Shown piece after piece: positions 51,921-62,005 of a stretch of 64,000 nucleotides of DNA. How positions within the stretch are numbered: position 1 is the first letter of the stretch; every line of letters starts with the position of its first letter. The translations under genes were made by a program, and so were the position numbers. The notes beneath the pieces were generated by a model, which worked only from the letters and a program-made list of their open reading frames with translations, searched no databases and had not been told where the DNA came from. The DNA comes from Erodium maritimum (Eukaryota; Streptophyta; Magnoliopsida; Geraniales; Geraniaceae), in contig OY997592.1 in the NCBI GenBank assembly GCA_963921825.1, positions 57,432,336 to 57,496,335 on the forward strand, written 5' to 3'.

Positions 51921-53690
51921 CATAGCACATGCATTAGAGTTATAAACTAGTTGTGTTGGAACCCCCCAACAAAATGGTGTTGTGGAAAGAAAACACCGGC
52001 ACCTTATCGAGGTTGCCCGAGCACTACGTTTCCAAGCCAGACTTCCGATACGATTTTGGGGTGAGTGCATACTTAATTGACTGAATACCGCTCATGGTTA
52101 TTGGGAACAAAACCTCGTTTGAAATGCTTTATGGCAAGAAGCCTGGTTATGAACACCTCTGAAGCTTTGGATGCCTCTGTTATGTCCATCAACAGACACA
52201 TAAAACATTTTCCTCATGATCACGTCCCGACCTATTCATAGGATATCCAAGGGGAGAAAAGGGTTATCGTATCTATGACCTTGAATCACAATAGGTGGTT
52301 GTGTCACGAGATGTGCAGTTTTGGGAAAACATTTTCCGAAGAGACCAGTACGCAGACACTGAAATACATTCTGATGCATCACCCTCAATGCCATTGGACA
52401 CCTTCTTCTTCTTAGACATTCATACCTCATCACCTATGTTGCCTCCACAGCCCCTAACACTAGTTGAGAGTACAACCCATGAGACAGTGGAAACATCATC
52501 TCTTACGGTTAAGCGTGCACGCAAGATATCTACACGTTTAATTGGCTATGACTACACTCTGTCACCCTCCGTTTTGTCACCATTCTGCCCCGTATCGGAC
52601 CGCTCCTTCAAAAAACTCGATGGTACATTATCTATCTCGCACTATTTCTTATGATAAATTGTCACCAGCTCACTCTGCTTTTCTAGCAACCATTTCCTTT
52701 GTGGATGAGCCACGAACTTTTCAACATGCAGTTCGACATGAGCACTGGCATGACGCCATGGCACGAGAGATTTCAGCTTTTGAAGGAAATCACACTTGGA
52801 CCTTAACAAACCTTCCCCATGGAAAACGTGACATCGACTCTAAATATGTGTACAAGGTGAAGTATCGTCTAGATGGAAGTATTGAGCGCTACAAGGCTCG
52901 TCTCGTTGCGAAAGGTTACACCCAAGTAGAAGGGGTTGACTACACTGATACCTTTTCCCTCGTGGTGAAAATGGTCACTGTTCGATGTCTCCTTGCAATT
53001 GCAGCTAATCGTGGTTGGTCGTTGTACCAAGTTGATGTCAACAACACATTCCTTCATGGGGATCTGCAGGAGGAGGTTTATATGAAAGTCCCTCAAGGGT
53101 TTTCAAGACAAGGGGAGCAACGGGTTTGTCGTTTGCGTAAATCTCTTTATGGCCTCAAGCAGGCATCTTGTAACTGGTATAAAAAGTTCACTGATTCTAC
53201 TGTTAGTCTTGGGTACAAGCCCTCATTTGCAGATCACTATCTGTTCATATTTGTTGCTCTTGATTCATTCGTTGCAGTTCTCATCTATGTGGATGATGTA
53301 GATGTTACAAGAACAAATGCAATTCTTATTCAACAACTCAAGGAGCGCTTGGACGAGCAGTTCAATATCAAGGACCTAGGAACCTTGAAATACTTCCTTG
53401 GGATTGAGGTGGCTCGCTCTCCTTCACCCATCATCCTCTCCTAGAGGAAATATACTCTCGACACCTTGGTCGATAGTGGCTTTACTGGATGTAAGTCGGC
53501 ACCCTTCCCACTCACTCAGCAGCACCGACTTTCGGCGGATGTTGGGCCTCTTTGTGAAGACAGTGGTCGATATCGTCGCCTGGTAGGACGTTTATTGTAC
53601 TTGACCATCACTCGGCCAGACATTAGCTATGTCGTGCCCATATTGAGCCAATTTCTACATGCTCCTCGCGAGGCTCATTTGGAAAACTAA
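51921..53690 (+). pseudogene. Host copia: integrase end, reverse transcriptase
   Basis: Resumes after the TSD with [22 protein letters not shown] integrase ([20 protein letters not shown], 51968), YDLESQ-stop-VVVSRDVQFWENIF (52270-52330), RT start HDAMAREISAFEGNHTWTL (52750), YKARLVAKGYTQVEGVDY (52890), FLHGDLQEEVYMKVPQGF (53050), YGLKQASCNWYKKF and the active site VLIYVDDVDV (53275-53305, catalytic DD kept), KDLGTLKYFLGIEVA, then VGRLLYLTITRPDISYV (53582). It ends at HAPREAHLEN (about 53688) where LINE sequence takes over, so RNase H and the 3' LTR are lost. Confidence 0.9.
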
Positions 53691-55911
53691 ATGGGAAACA
53701 AGATATATTAATTTAAATATCGACAATAAGGATACGGTGGAATGGGTCGGGGATGAGATCTCTCTGTCATTCTTATACAAGGGAGGAACAGGCCATCATG
53801 GCAAGCTAGTGAACTGCTTTGTTCGCTTAACGAATTTGAGTTACACGTCCTCAAGTTTTGAAATAGGAAAATACAATCGCTGACGACTATTCTTAGAAGA
53901 GAAGAATACCTTCTACGTTTGTTGATCATATCCACTATGACCTTGCAATCACTTCTACTGATGGCTTGCTAACGTGGTTCTTGCTCCAGCCATTGTAGGG
54001 CGTCCCTGATGGTGTACACCTCAACCATGCCCGTATTCTGAGGGCCATGAGGAGAAATAGCCTGAGCCAGCAAGAGTTGGCTTGTATCATCCCTGCATAC
54101 CCAACATGTTCCTACAAGTCTAGATGCTGCGAAGAGAGCGCCATCCATTTTAATGGCCACTGATTCCCGATGAGGCAAGACCATTGGATAACTACTTTTG
54201 GAGTTGTCTGAATTGAAAAGGGGGGTGGGGGGCTTCCGGAAACGGGCTTTTGTATGCAACCACCCATCATTTAGTAAGTATGATGTGTGCTTGATGGTCG
54301 TACCTAAGGGGACTATATTTTCCCACACCTTCTTATTCCAAACCTTATAGAGCTCTCATAACAGGCATCCCACCGCCCCTCGTCTGAACGGGGGGTTGAT
54401 AGCCAAGATATTTTTTAGCCACTCGATTATGTCCTCAGTTTCAGGAGGAAGATGCAACCCACTAAGTTTCCAGTATTCTGTCGCTACTGGACATATGACT
54501 AGTAGAATCATTTTCGATTCCGCCCCAATATGTGACAGACAGGACAGTAGACTAACATTTCCACCCTACATGTTCTTAGTCTGGTTGCGACCTGTAAACA
54601 ACCTGGAAATGTCCTCCAGAGGAAGGTGTGTACCTTTCAGAGGACATCTAGATCCTAGATCGACGACCATATGTCTGAGGGAGCGTTAGGCGACAGATGA
54701 GCATGGTTGAGCATACCATATCCTTATCGAACCGAGTAATGGACGAGATGCTCCCCCCGACCAGTACCACGAATCCGTAGAGGCCGAGTTGCTCGTTGAT
54801 ACCGTTAGAATGGCCAAACTGTCCCTCTCGTTAAAAAGCCTGTAAATTACCTCTATATCCATTGCCTCGTTCCTAGGTTCATGAGGCCTGCAACATTCCA
54901 GTAGTCTAATCTAACGTTCACCAAGGAAGTCCAATGGTCCGCCCCTGCCAGCCAGGGAAGACGAAAGACTGATGTAGATGTCCCTGATCCTATGGATCTG
55001 CGTACCCTTTGTTTGACCAGGTCTTGGGTCGAGAGAAGGCTCTTCCAAACGAAACTTCTGTTGAGCCCCTTTTGAGCTTCCAACGCTGAGGTGTCCAGAT
55101 AATATTTCACTTTTAGCACCCTAGTGATTAGACTAGTATCATCTGTCGCAATCTTCCACAACTGCTTACCTAACATAGCAGTGTTGAAATCTTGAAGGTA
55201 CCTGAAACCTAAACCCCCCACTTTCTTTGGGCGGGACATAACTGACCATGACTGCTAGATTATTGGGTTGTCACCACCTCCTGATGCTCTCTCCCAGAAA
55301 CAAGCAAGAGCCACATTGATTTTCTCTAAGGTTCCTTGCGGGAGACGCATTACACTCATCATGTATGTGGGAATGGGTAGCAAAACTGATTTCATCAGAA
55401 CTTCCTTGCATGTACTATTCATCATGTTCCCTTCCTACCAATTGATCCGCCTTAGAATACGATCCATAATGTATTGTAGGATTCTTTTTCCTATTGCGTC
55501 CCATTATATTTGGGACCCCCAAATAAGGAGAAGGTGTCATGAGTTCTGGAATACCTAACAACCGTACTCATTCGCCTTGGGCATCCTGGTGAGTATTAGT
55601 AATGAAAAACAACGAGGAGTTCTGCAAGTTGACCACTTACCCCGAGGCTTCTTCAAACATTTGAAGATAGTTCCCAATCCTCCCCATTTCAATATGAGAG
55701 GCCTTGGAGTAGACATAACAATCGTCCGCAAAAAACAGGTGTGTGAAGGGTTGGGCCGATAGTGCAACCTGGATACCATGGATGAGGCCTTGACCTTCTA
55801 CGATTGTAAGAGACGAACTAGTCCTTCAACACAAAATAGGAATAGATAGGGTGAGAAGGGATCTTCTTGACGAATACCTCTCTTTGGTTGTACAAAACTT
55901 GCTTGAGGACG

Positions 55912-55928
55912 CCCCCCCCCCCCCCCCC
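55912..55928. repeat. 17-base C homopolymer (G on the coding strand) in the LINE RT
   Basis: In the LINE frame it encodes a glycine run just before the RGIRQEDP block, where L1-type proteins normally have one or two residues such as NG. Confidence 0.95.
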
Positions 55929-56351
55929 GCCACTATGTTGTGCGTAACTGAGTAGGTACACTGCCTCATAAGAGAAATTCATTCTTCCCCAAACCCAAAA
56001 CTTTGTAGCATGTCCCACAGGAAACTCCATTCCATCCTATCACATAAGCCTTCCTCATATCCAGCTTGAGAGCTACCCAGCCTTCCCAGCCTTTCCTCTT
56101 GCCTTTTTATAAAGTAAAGAGTTTCAAATGAGAAGATATGTTGTCCTAGATTGATCGTCCTGGGACAAAAGCCCCATACGAAGGGGAGATAACCCTATCT
56201 AGAAACAGCTTGAGACGATTAGAAACTACCTTAGACACTATATTGAAAAGAACATTACACAACTCGATGGGACTGAGGTCTTTCAGGCTCGTTGGGGCTT
56301 ACACTTTTGGGATGAGCACCAACATTGTTTCGTTGAGTAAGGGTGGAAGCT

Positions 56352-56368
56352 CCCCCCCCCCCCCCCCC
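56352..56368. repeat. Second 17-base C homopolymer in the LINE RT
   Basis: Also 17 bases, encoding glycines before LPPLLNET, where the family usually has a short G-containing turn. Confidence 0.95.
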
Positions 56369-57287
56369 TTCAAAGATACTTCGACATAAGAGACGACATC
56401 CTTCCCTACTGTTGACTAGTATTTCTAATAAAAATAAGGATTGAGGTCATCTGGTCCTAGAGATTTATTAGGTCTCATTGAAAAATTGGCATCCCCGACT
56501 TCTTAGGATGTGATATGAGCAAGTAGCAACTCATTCTGAATAGGCGTGATCAGTTAAGCGAAATGTGGTAGGTAGGAGTATCCTGACTTGTCCGCTCTCC
56601 AAGAAAGGGTTTTATAAAAAGATAGGATATGATCTCTCAGGCCTGTGTCCCATCTTTGAGTTCTATCACCTTGTTACACTTCCTTCTTTGCGAAGCTGAA
56701 TCTAGAAATTTTTTAGTATTACGATCCCCATTTTTCAACCAATGTTATTTCCCCTTCTATACCCAGAGTACTAGCCCCTTCTTATCCAAGGCATTGGTGT
56801 AAAGAATTTGTAGGGCTCACCGACGTCTTATGCTGGAACGGTCTATCTTTCCATTTAGTAAAAGGATATCCTTTTCATATCGAAAAATCTTTCAAAGCAC
56901 AGCATGATAGACTTCCTTTCCCCATTAGTCCTAATCCTTGCCTGTTTCCTTGGATTTGACCATGATGAGGTCAATTGTCTGCTTCCCCGCACACAGATTG
57001 GATTAGATGTCCACAATCAGGATCGTCATCGTTGGTGGTCGCCATCGTTGTTGGGATGGTTGCAGCCCGAGCTGCTCGTCGTGAGCAAGGGCTAACGCCC
57101 GTAACCCATTTCCAGACTGGACCACTTCTCTTCCCCAACAGCAGAACATGCCTTTTGTCGATCGTTCGTTCCCCGAGGAACTTGTCACAGTAATTACCAT
57201 AGTCCTCAATGCTGCTTCCATGAAAGTTACAAACCATAAAATGCTTGAAAGGGAATGCGAGCACTAGTCCACCCTCGTGCATATCTT

Positions 57288-59691
57288 TTTTTTGAAACGG
57301 GTAACCAGAGAATAGTATTAATACCCAAAGGTAATCAAACAGGGGAGGGCGTAAACGCCCAGGGTTCCAGATATGTGTCCGGACCGACCGTAGCAAGTCC
57401 AGCGCTCATGGACCCATAATAATAGCCTACTTGTAATCGTTGGCAAACACTCAAGACAACTCCTTACCATCGTCTCAAAACAGTGAAACATAAAATAACA
57501 GTACCTAATCAAAAGAAACCATAAATTGTTCCAGAAATAAAGCAGATAATCAGAAAGCAGATAAAAAAGATGAGTTGTTCATGCAGGCTGCCCGGGACCA
57601 CCCAACACTGGCCATCTCGGGTCTGTGGATATAGTCCGCCATTAGCTCCACCCACCCCTGCCGGGTCGAGTCATTCCTGCATTGGAGGCTGTCCTGCCTC
57701 CGCCTGCTTCTCTTGGTCCCCTACAGCGTTGACCAACTGGGTGAATTCTAGAGGAGGGACCGGATGATCCAACGACTTCTTTGACCCCGGCGGGCGAGCA
57801 TACAACAACCCGCTCCTTGTCTGCAGCGAAGATTTCTTGGCCTTCCCCCGAATAGGACCACCTTTCCCCGAAGCTTCCTTGGGGTCTTTCTCCTTCCCTA
57901 CCCGAGTCCCTGAGGTGTCTGCGGGTTTTTCAGAGGCAGGGGGTTTCCAGCAGGGTGGATGTTAGCCAGATTGTCAAGCTTTGTAAACCACGGTGGTCCT
58001 CCACAGTCCCGGCCCTCTCCATCCTGTAAACAAATGACCACCCCTCCTGAGGTAGTCTTAGCCAGATCGTCAGACTTCGACGGAACGTCTGCCGCAGAAA
58101 AACCATCCCCCATGACGATCTCCCTAGAGCGGACCATAGGGTTCAATGAGAGCCCATTCAGAAGATCGTCAACAGCCACCAGTTCCTGGGAAGGGGAGGC
58201 ATGCCATACTGTCTTCAATAGCCTATCCACATCCAGTTGCCTTGGCACCAGGATCGTAGTGTCATAACGGACCTCCTCCCGACCGATTCCCGGTAAGTGT
58301 GTCGTACACCCTGTAATCCGGTGTGTCATCCTCCCACACCTGCGACACAGATCCGTGAGCCTCTCATATTGAAACTCAATCAATGAGGACGTAATAGTGT
58401 CTGGGAACCGAAGGCGGAGATGTCGCCGAAGAGATTGGTTTAACTCCATCCGTACCCGTAGCCATAGAAACATGTCCTCCCGACGGACAAACGGTATAGG
58501 AGTCGACACCACCTGGACCCCAATATTAGCAACAATAAGACTCCGGATCTCCGGGGTTCTGACCCCTGACGGGATGTTCATTGCACGGACAACCAGCTCA
58601 ATGTGGTTAAATTCAATCTCGTGTGCCTGAACGTACGACCTGAGGGGTTCCAGAAGCACTGGGTATCCCTTGAAAATCCAGGGCCCCCGATGTCGGATAT
58701 TCTCCATTGTTGCAGCATATGGGAAATGATAACCCGTGACCTCAGGGGACAGGAACTCAACCTGAATGTCGTCTACTTTCCATTTCTGCAGCATCATTAC
58801 ACAGACCGCATTCTGGTTGTGATTCTGATTTCCTACGACCCGAGCCGCCATTGAGAACTGGTAGGTCCCATTTTTTGATCGTCAAGACCGCCTCCACCGG
58901 GACCACCACTTCATCATCTTCATCCTCACAGTCCGAGACCGGAGAAATACGGACCGAGCTCTCTCCGGTCCTACTTGTCAATCGGCTGGACGACCCCGTT
59001 GCCAGACTTACCAGGGGACAGTGCTAGGACCCCGCCACCGGCGGCTAAGGCCGAGAGACCAGCGGCTGATCCGTGTGGACCGTTTCCGACTCCGGCCGGC
59101 TTCCTCGAGGGCGCGACGGTGGCTGCGACCCGAGCATGGCAAGGATCCCGTTGGGACCTCCGCCTGGTTTGTCTTTCAAAGAGGACAGGTTGCCCGTGGG
59201 CCGACCCTGTTCTGGCGGGCGACGAGACATAATAGGAGAGGGCGCCGGGAAGATTACCTCAGGCAGGAAGCTCGCCGCTGCTGGGGGCTAAGACTGTGGG
59301 CGAGCCTCAGTGGACCGGATCTGGTCGTCACCTTCCATTTCCGAGCAAGCGGGACTGACGGACGATAGATCTGGTGAAGAATGGACAGGGGCGTGACCGG
59401 GACTCGGTGTGGAGCCGGCGACGCTCGGGCGGACGAGGAGAACTCGGAAATGAAGCAGGGAGCAGCTTCAACGGGTTCAGCGGAACTGACGACGGGAGAA
59501 GAGGTCTGTCGATGCAGAAGGCTTGAACCAGACGAAATGGGATCGTGGGACGGGATGAGAGAGCCGAAGGCGACCGATGAGCCTGGGCGGCGAGCGGCGA
59601 CGAATGAAAATAAAGATAGAAGAGGAAGAAACCCTAAAATGGGTATGTGTGCACCCGAGAGGGTTTTCAGAACGCAGTTCTTTTCCTCTCA
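57288..59691 (-). mobile_element. ORF1-only LINE insertion ('half-LINE'), copy 1
   Basis: 2404 bp flanked by tgcatatctt at 57278-57287 and 59692-59701 (a wider window, ctcrtgcatatctt, also matches). On the minus strand it starts with a 5' region like that at 62006 (gcgttctgaaaaccc / gcgctctgaagaaccc; ttagggtttc), runs through ORF1, then passes directly into a LINE-type 3' untranslated region ending cccgtttc plus A8. No endonuclease or RT lies between ORF1 and the tail. Confidence 0.82.
57898..58851 (-). CDS. LINE ORF1 protein: DUF4283-like RNA-binding region and CCHC knuckle
   Basis: 317 codons open from Met at 58851. Residues 1-90 match the DUF4283-type region of plant LINE ORF1 proteins (LQKWKVDDIQVEFLSPEV, RHRGPWIFKGYPVLLEPL). 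Then FLWLRVRMELNQSLRRHLRL leads to a zinc knuckle CRRCGRMTHRITGC with C169-x2-C172-x4-H177-x4-C182. The C-terminal third is acidic and variable. Family role: nucleic-acid binding and assembly of the LINE ribonucleoprotein. The natural N-terminus lies upstream: an acidic block SDCEDEDDEVV and an MSRRPPEQ start at 59230 are in another frame with stops, so full ORF1 is broken but this core is intact. An ORF1 tail (EKQAEAGQPPMQE) is recognisable further 5'-ward at about 57680, matching the copy at 63880. Confidence 0.85.
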   Translation of the reverse strand: MAARVVGNQNHNQNAVCVMMLQKWKVDDIQVEFLSPEVTGYHFPYAATMENIRHRGPWIFKGYPVLLEPLRSYVQAHEIEFNHIELVVRAMNIPSGVRTPEIRSLIVANIGVQVVSTPIPFVRREDMFLWLRVRMELNQSLRRHLRLRFPDTITSSLIEFQYERLTDLCRRCGRMTHRITGCTTHLPGIGREEVRYDTTILVPRQLDVDRLLKTVWHASPSQELVAVDDLLNGLSLNPMVRSREIVMGDGFSAADVPSKSDDLAKTTSGGVVICLQDGEGRDCGGPPWFTKLDNLANIHPAGNPLPLKNPQTPQGLG

Positions 59692-59701
59692 TGCATATCT
59701 T

Positions 59702-59993
59702 ATCACAATGTAGTTGTAATTTATTATTTCTAATTTCAATTAAAATATTGAGAAACGAGGTTAGTTGTTATTCTCACAAGAAAACAAAACTCAAATGCAT
59801 ACATTAGTTTGACTACATAGGTTAAAAACGTGGCCACGTAGATCGAGCTGCAAAAACCTAATTATTGCAACTAGGACCAAACATACGAATAATAGTATTA
59901 GAGAAGTCTTTTTCTCTCTGACATTGATACAATTGGTCTATAAGAAGAGCAATATTGAACAAGGAAAGACGCATCAAAATAAGAGAGACGGAC
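59702..59993 (+). promoter_or_regulatory. Upstream region of BGLU-B
   Basis: 292 bp between the half-LINE and the start codon. It contains a caattgg box at 59931 and a TATA-like ctataag at 59937-59944, about 50 bp before the ATG. No other element recognised. Confidence 0.5.
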
Positions 59994-60182
59994 ATGGGCT
60001 TTCAAGACTATCTGATCATCTCATGTTCAAGCCTACTCTTCCTCCTTATCTCGGTTATACTCTCCTCCTCTACAACTGCTTCAACCACTCTCAGCCGTGA
60101 CTATACCAATGCTACGGCTGGTTTCACCCGGAAAAGCTTTCCGGGTGGTTTCGTTTTTGGCACAGCATCAGCATCTTATCAG
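59994..60182 (+). CDS. GH1 beta-glucosidase BGLU-B, exon 1 only (partial)
   Basis: 63 codons: signal peptide (LIISCSSLLFLLISVILSSS), a longer spacer than BGLU-A, then RKSFPGGFVFGTASASYQ, ending at cag|gtctgt exactly as BGLU-A exon 1 does at 19959. In family members this block is the beginning of the barrel domain. An in-frame upstream ATG (59955) would add 13 residues, but MGFQDYL gives the better signal peptide. Exon 2 is not found in the remaining 3.8 kb, which is filled by LINE insertions, so the gene either has a very long first intron or is broken. It is a tandem paralogue, same strand, of BGLU-A. Confidence 0.8.
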
Positions 60183-60459
60183 GTCTGTCATGTCATTATT
60201 TATTACAGAAAATGAATATCAGTTCATGTTTGGGTTCCACATGCAAGATTGTTCAAGACCGATCAAACAAATAAAATGCTTGAACTTTTTGATGTGTATC
60301 TCTGAATCTTCGTGTATAAAGGGATAAGTTATAGATTTGATACCGGATTATATTCGAGTACTATATGTTAAAACAATAATTTAAGCTGATATTTTGAATC
60401 ATATTTCTAGTGCGACTAAGAAATATTTATTTTTTATGTTCTCATAAGTATGAAAAGTT
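60183..60459 (+). other. BGLU-B intron 1, original part
   Basis: AT-rich intron sequence up to the left TSD copy aagtatgaaaagtt (60446-60459) of the next LINE insertion. No motif. Confidence 0.6.
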
Positions 60460-61991
60460 AAGGCATATTAAAACAATATGATATGTCGGGATTTTTTTTG
60501 CCTAGAGAAGAAAAAAGCTCTCTTTTAATCCTAAGGTTTCATTCTATCGTCGTCGTCATCGGAGTCGGTCTTAAATTGTCCCGGTCGTCTCCACCGCTCC
60601 TCCTGCAGCCACCGTTCAACCGCGCCGCCGTTATCCCCTGCTACACCAGTTTCTTCAATCTCGACTCGTTCCACAATCGCAGATATGGTCTTCCCGAGCT
60701 CCGATCGTCACCACAACGGGTCTTGTCCAAGGGCAACCTGGTGGCCGGAGAACCCTCCCCGGTCTCGCCCCACTATGCTCTATCCGATCGTGGTGCCTAT
60801 GGACATGGATCGCCGAGATGGGTGGTCCAAAGGGGGAGGTGCACCAGGCCCCTTGTGGTCGTACTTGCCGTCGTGGATCGGGACGTTCCCGATAGAACCG
60901 GCCCGGAACTTCGTGGCACGACCACGGGTTCAAATTCCGATCATGGAAAGGGATCGGACTGAGCCCCATCGGGGCACCCACCACTGGAGGTTGGCTCCCT
61001 TCCCCCCACTAGAGTACCATGTCCCTCCGTCAGTTATGGTGAACCCCCCACCGAGCCGGACGTCACTGTCGCTGGCATCATGGAGGAGCCATGCAAACCC
61101 TAGAGTGTCTGCACCCGTCCCCCCACCGGAGCGTCCCGTTCCACCGCCCTATCTATGGACCCTCCCGTCGATTCGGATGCCACGGCCGCTGGCACGACCT
61201 AGGGGATATGCAAACCCTAGGATGCACGCAAACCCTAGGGTGTATGCAAACCCGGGGAACTGTGGTACTTCGTCTAGGGTTTTGGGGCCAACTCCGCTGG
61301 TATCAAAACGACATGGAGTGGTGTCATCACGGCCCAGGCCACAGTCGCCAATCGGCCGGAGGGAGACTTCACCTAATCCTATGCTGCTTGGAAGCCCAAA
61401 GCCCCCGGTGAATCGCTATGCACTGAGCGACATACCTTTGGTCCGTCGAGGACTTCTGAGATTCCATCCCGGCGTTGGACCCAGACCCAAGAAGATCAAG
61501 ACAGGAAATAAGCCAGCGGCCTCGAATGGACCAGATGAGATCGCGACGCCGCCAGACACTGCTGGACAAGAACGGGAAAGGGGTGTAAGCCCGGAGGGCT
61601 ATAATTCCCCGGGCGATGAATGATTCCCCATGGCGGGAGTGGGGAGGACTGTCGGGGGCCTATACCCACAATCCCGGGACAACTGCAGCCGGGAGGTCTC
61701 GGGGAATCCGCATTAAAGGCTAAGTTACAATCTATTTTCTTTGCATTATGTCGAATAATACTTTGGCTAGTTAGGCTTAGTTTTGTGATCTATTTTTCGT
61801 TTGAAACGTTGGATCGAGGAAATCTTGAGTTTGGATCTACGAAACAAAGCAGACTATATGTATGGAACCATGTGCGCCCGACGGGCTACGGCCGGTGGAG
61901 ACAAAAAGATGGTATCCGTGACTATTATGTCCCTCCTTGTAAGCCTGATATGAAATCGTAATACAACTACTTCTTTCCCGTTTCAAAAAAA
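60460..61991 (+). mobile_element. ORF2-less LINE insertion, copy 2, in BGLU-B intron 1
   Basis: 1532 bp flanked by aagtatgaaaagtt at 60446-60459 and 61992-62005. The 3' end (cccgtttc plus A8) and 3' untranslated region match the half-LINE at 57288 in order (gtttgaaacg/gttttgagacg, tgtatggaaccatg/tatgggtccatg). The junction block ggcctatacccacaatcccgggac (start 61660) is shared with 57600-57650 and 63960. No endonuclease, RT or DUF4283 is present. The first about 25 bp may be extra bases added at the 5' end. Confidence 0.82.
60685..61623 (+). CDS. Open frame in LINE copy 2, proline/arginine-rich, function unknown
   Basis: 312 codons, rich in Pro and Arg, without the DUF4283 or zinc-knuckle motifs of copy 1. 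It includes short tandem repeats (ANPRMHANPRVYANP, from an 18 bp repeat gcaaaccctagg at 61207-61255). Its C-end lies where ORF1 ends in the other copies, so it may be a divergent ORF1 C-terminal region or a chance frame in GC-rich sequence. I do not claim a function. Confidence 0.35.
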   Translation: MVFPSSDRHHNGSCPRATWWPENPPRSRPTMLYPIVVPMDMDRRDGWSKGGGAPGPLWSYLPSWIGTFPIEPARNFVARPRVQIPIMERDRTEPHRGTHHWRLAPFPPLEYHVPPSVMVNPPPSRTSLSLASWRSHANPRVSAPVPPPERPVPPPYLWTLPSIRMPRPLARPRGYANPRMHANPRVYANPGNCGTSSRVLGPTPLVSKRHGVVSSRPRPQSPIGRRETSPNPMLLGSPKPPVNRYALSDIPLVRRGLLRFHPGVGPRPKKIKTGNKPAASNGPDEIATPPDTAGQERERGVSPEGYNSPGDE

Positions 61992-62005
61992 AAGTATGAA
62001 AAGTT

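Larger units (their letters stand above)
53690..57277 (-). pseudogene. LINE (plant L1-type) ORF2 fragment: endonuclease remnant, RT, RNase H
   Basis: Minus strand, in order: a weak endonuclease-like stretch (GGLVLAFPFKHF, about 57210-57250), RT blocks SMRPNKSLGPDDLNPYFYQK (56440-56500), VLIPKVKAPTSLKDLSPIEL, RLKLFLDRVISPSYGAFVPG (about 56170-56230), MRKAYDRMEWSFL (56020-56060), KRGIRQEDPFSPYLF and the catalytic FADD (55721-55732), then the linker RPKKVGGLGFRYLQDFN (55190-55235) and an RNase H domain with IKMDGALFAASRLVGTCWVC (54130-54165) and SDCKVIVDMINKR (53920). Many stops and two 17-base G tracts. Neither end has a clear tail or TSD, so it is an old truncated copy. Confidence 0.87.

Noticed and set aside
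53690..59691. A single full-length minus-strand LINE (ORF1 plus ORF2)
   Set aside because: A LINE 3' tail with A8 and a TSD copy lie at 57278-57293, between ORF1 and the ORF2 fragment, and the TSD recurs at 59692; two elements fit better.
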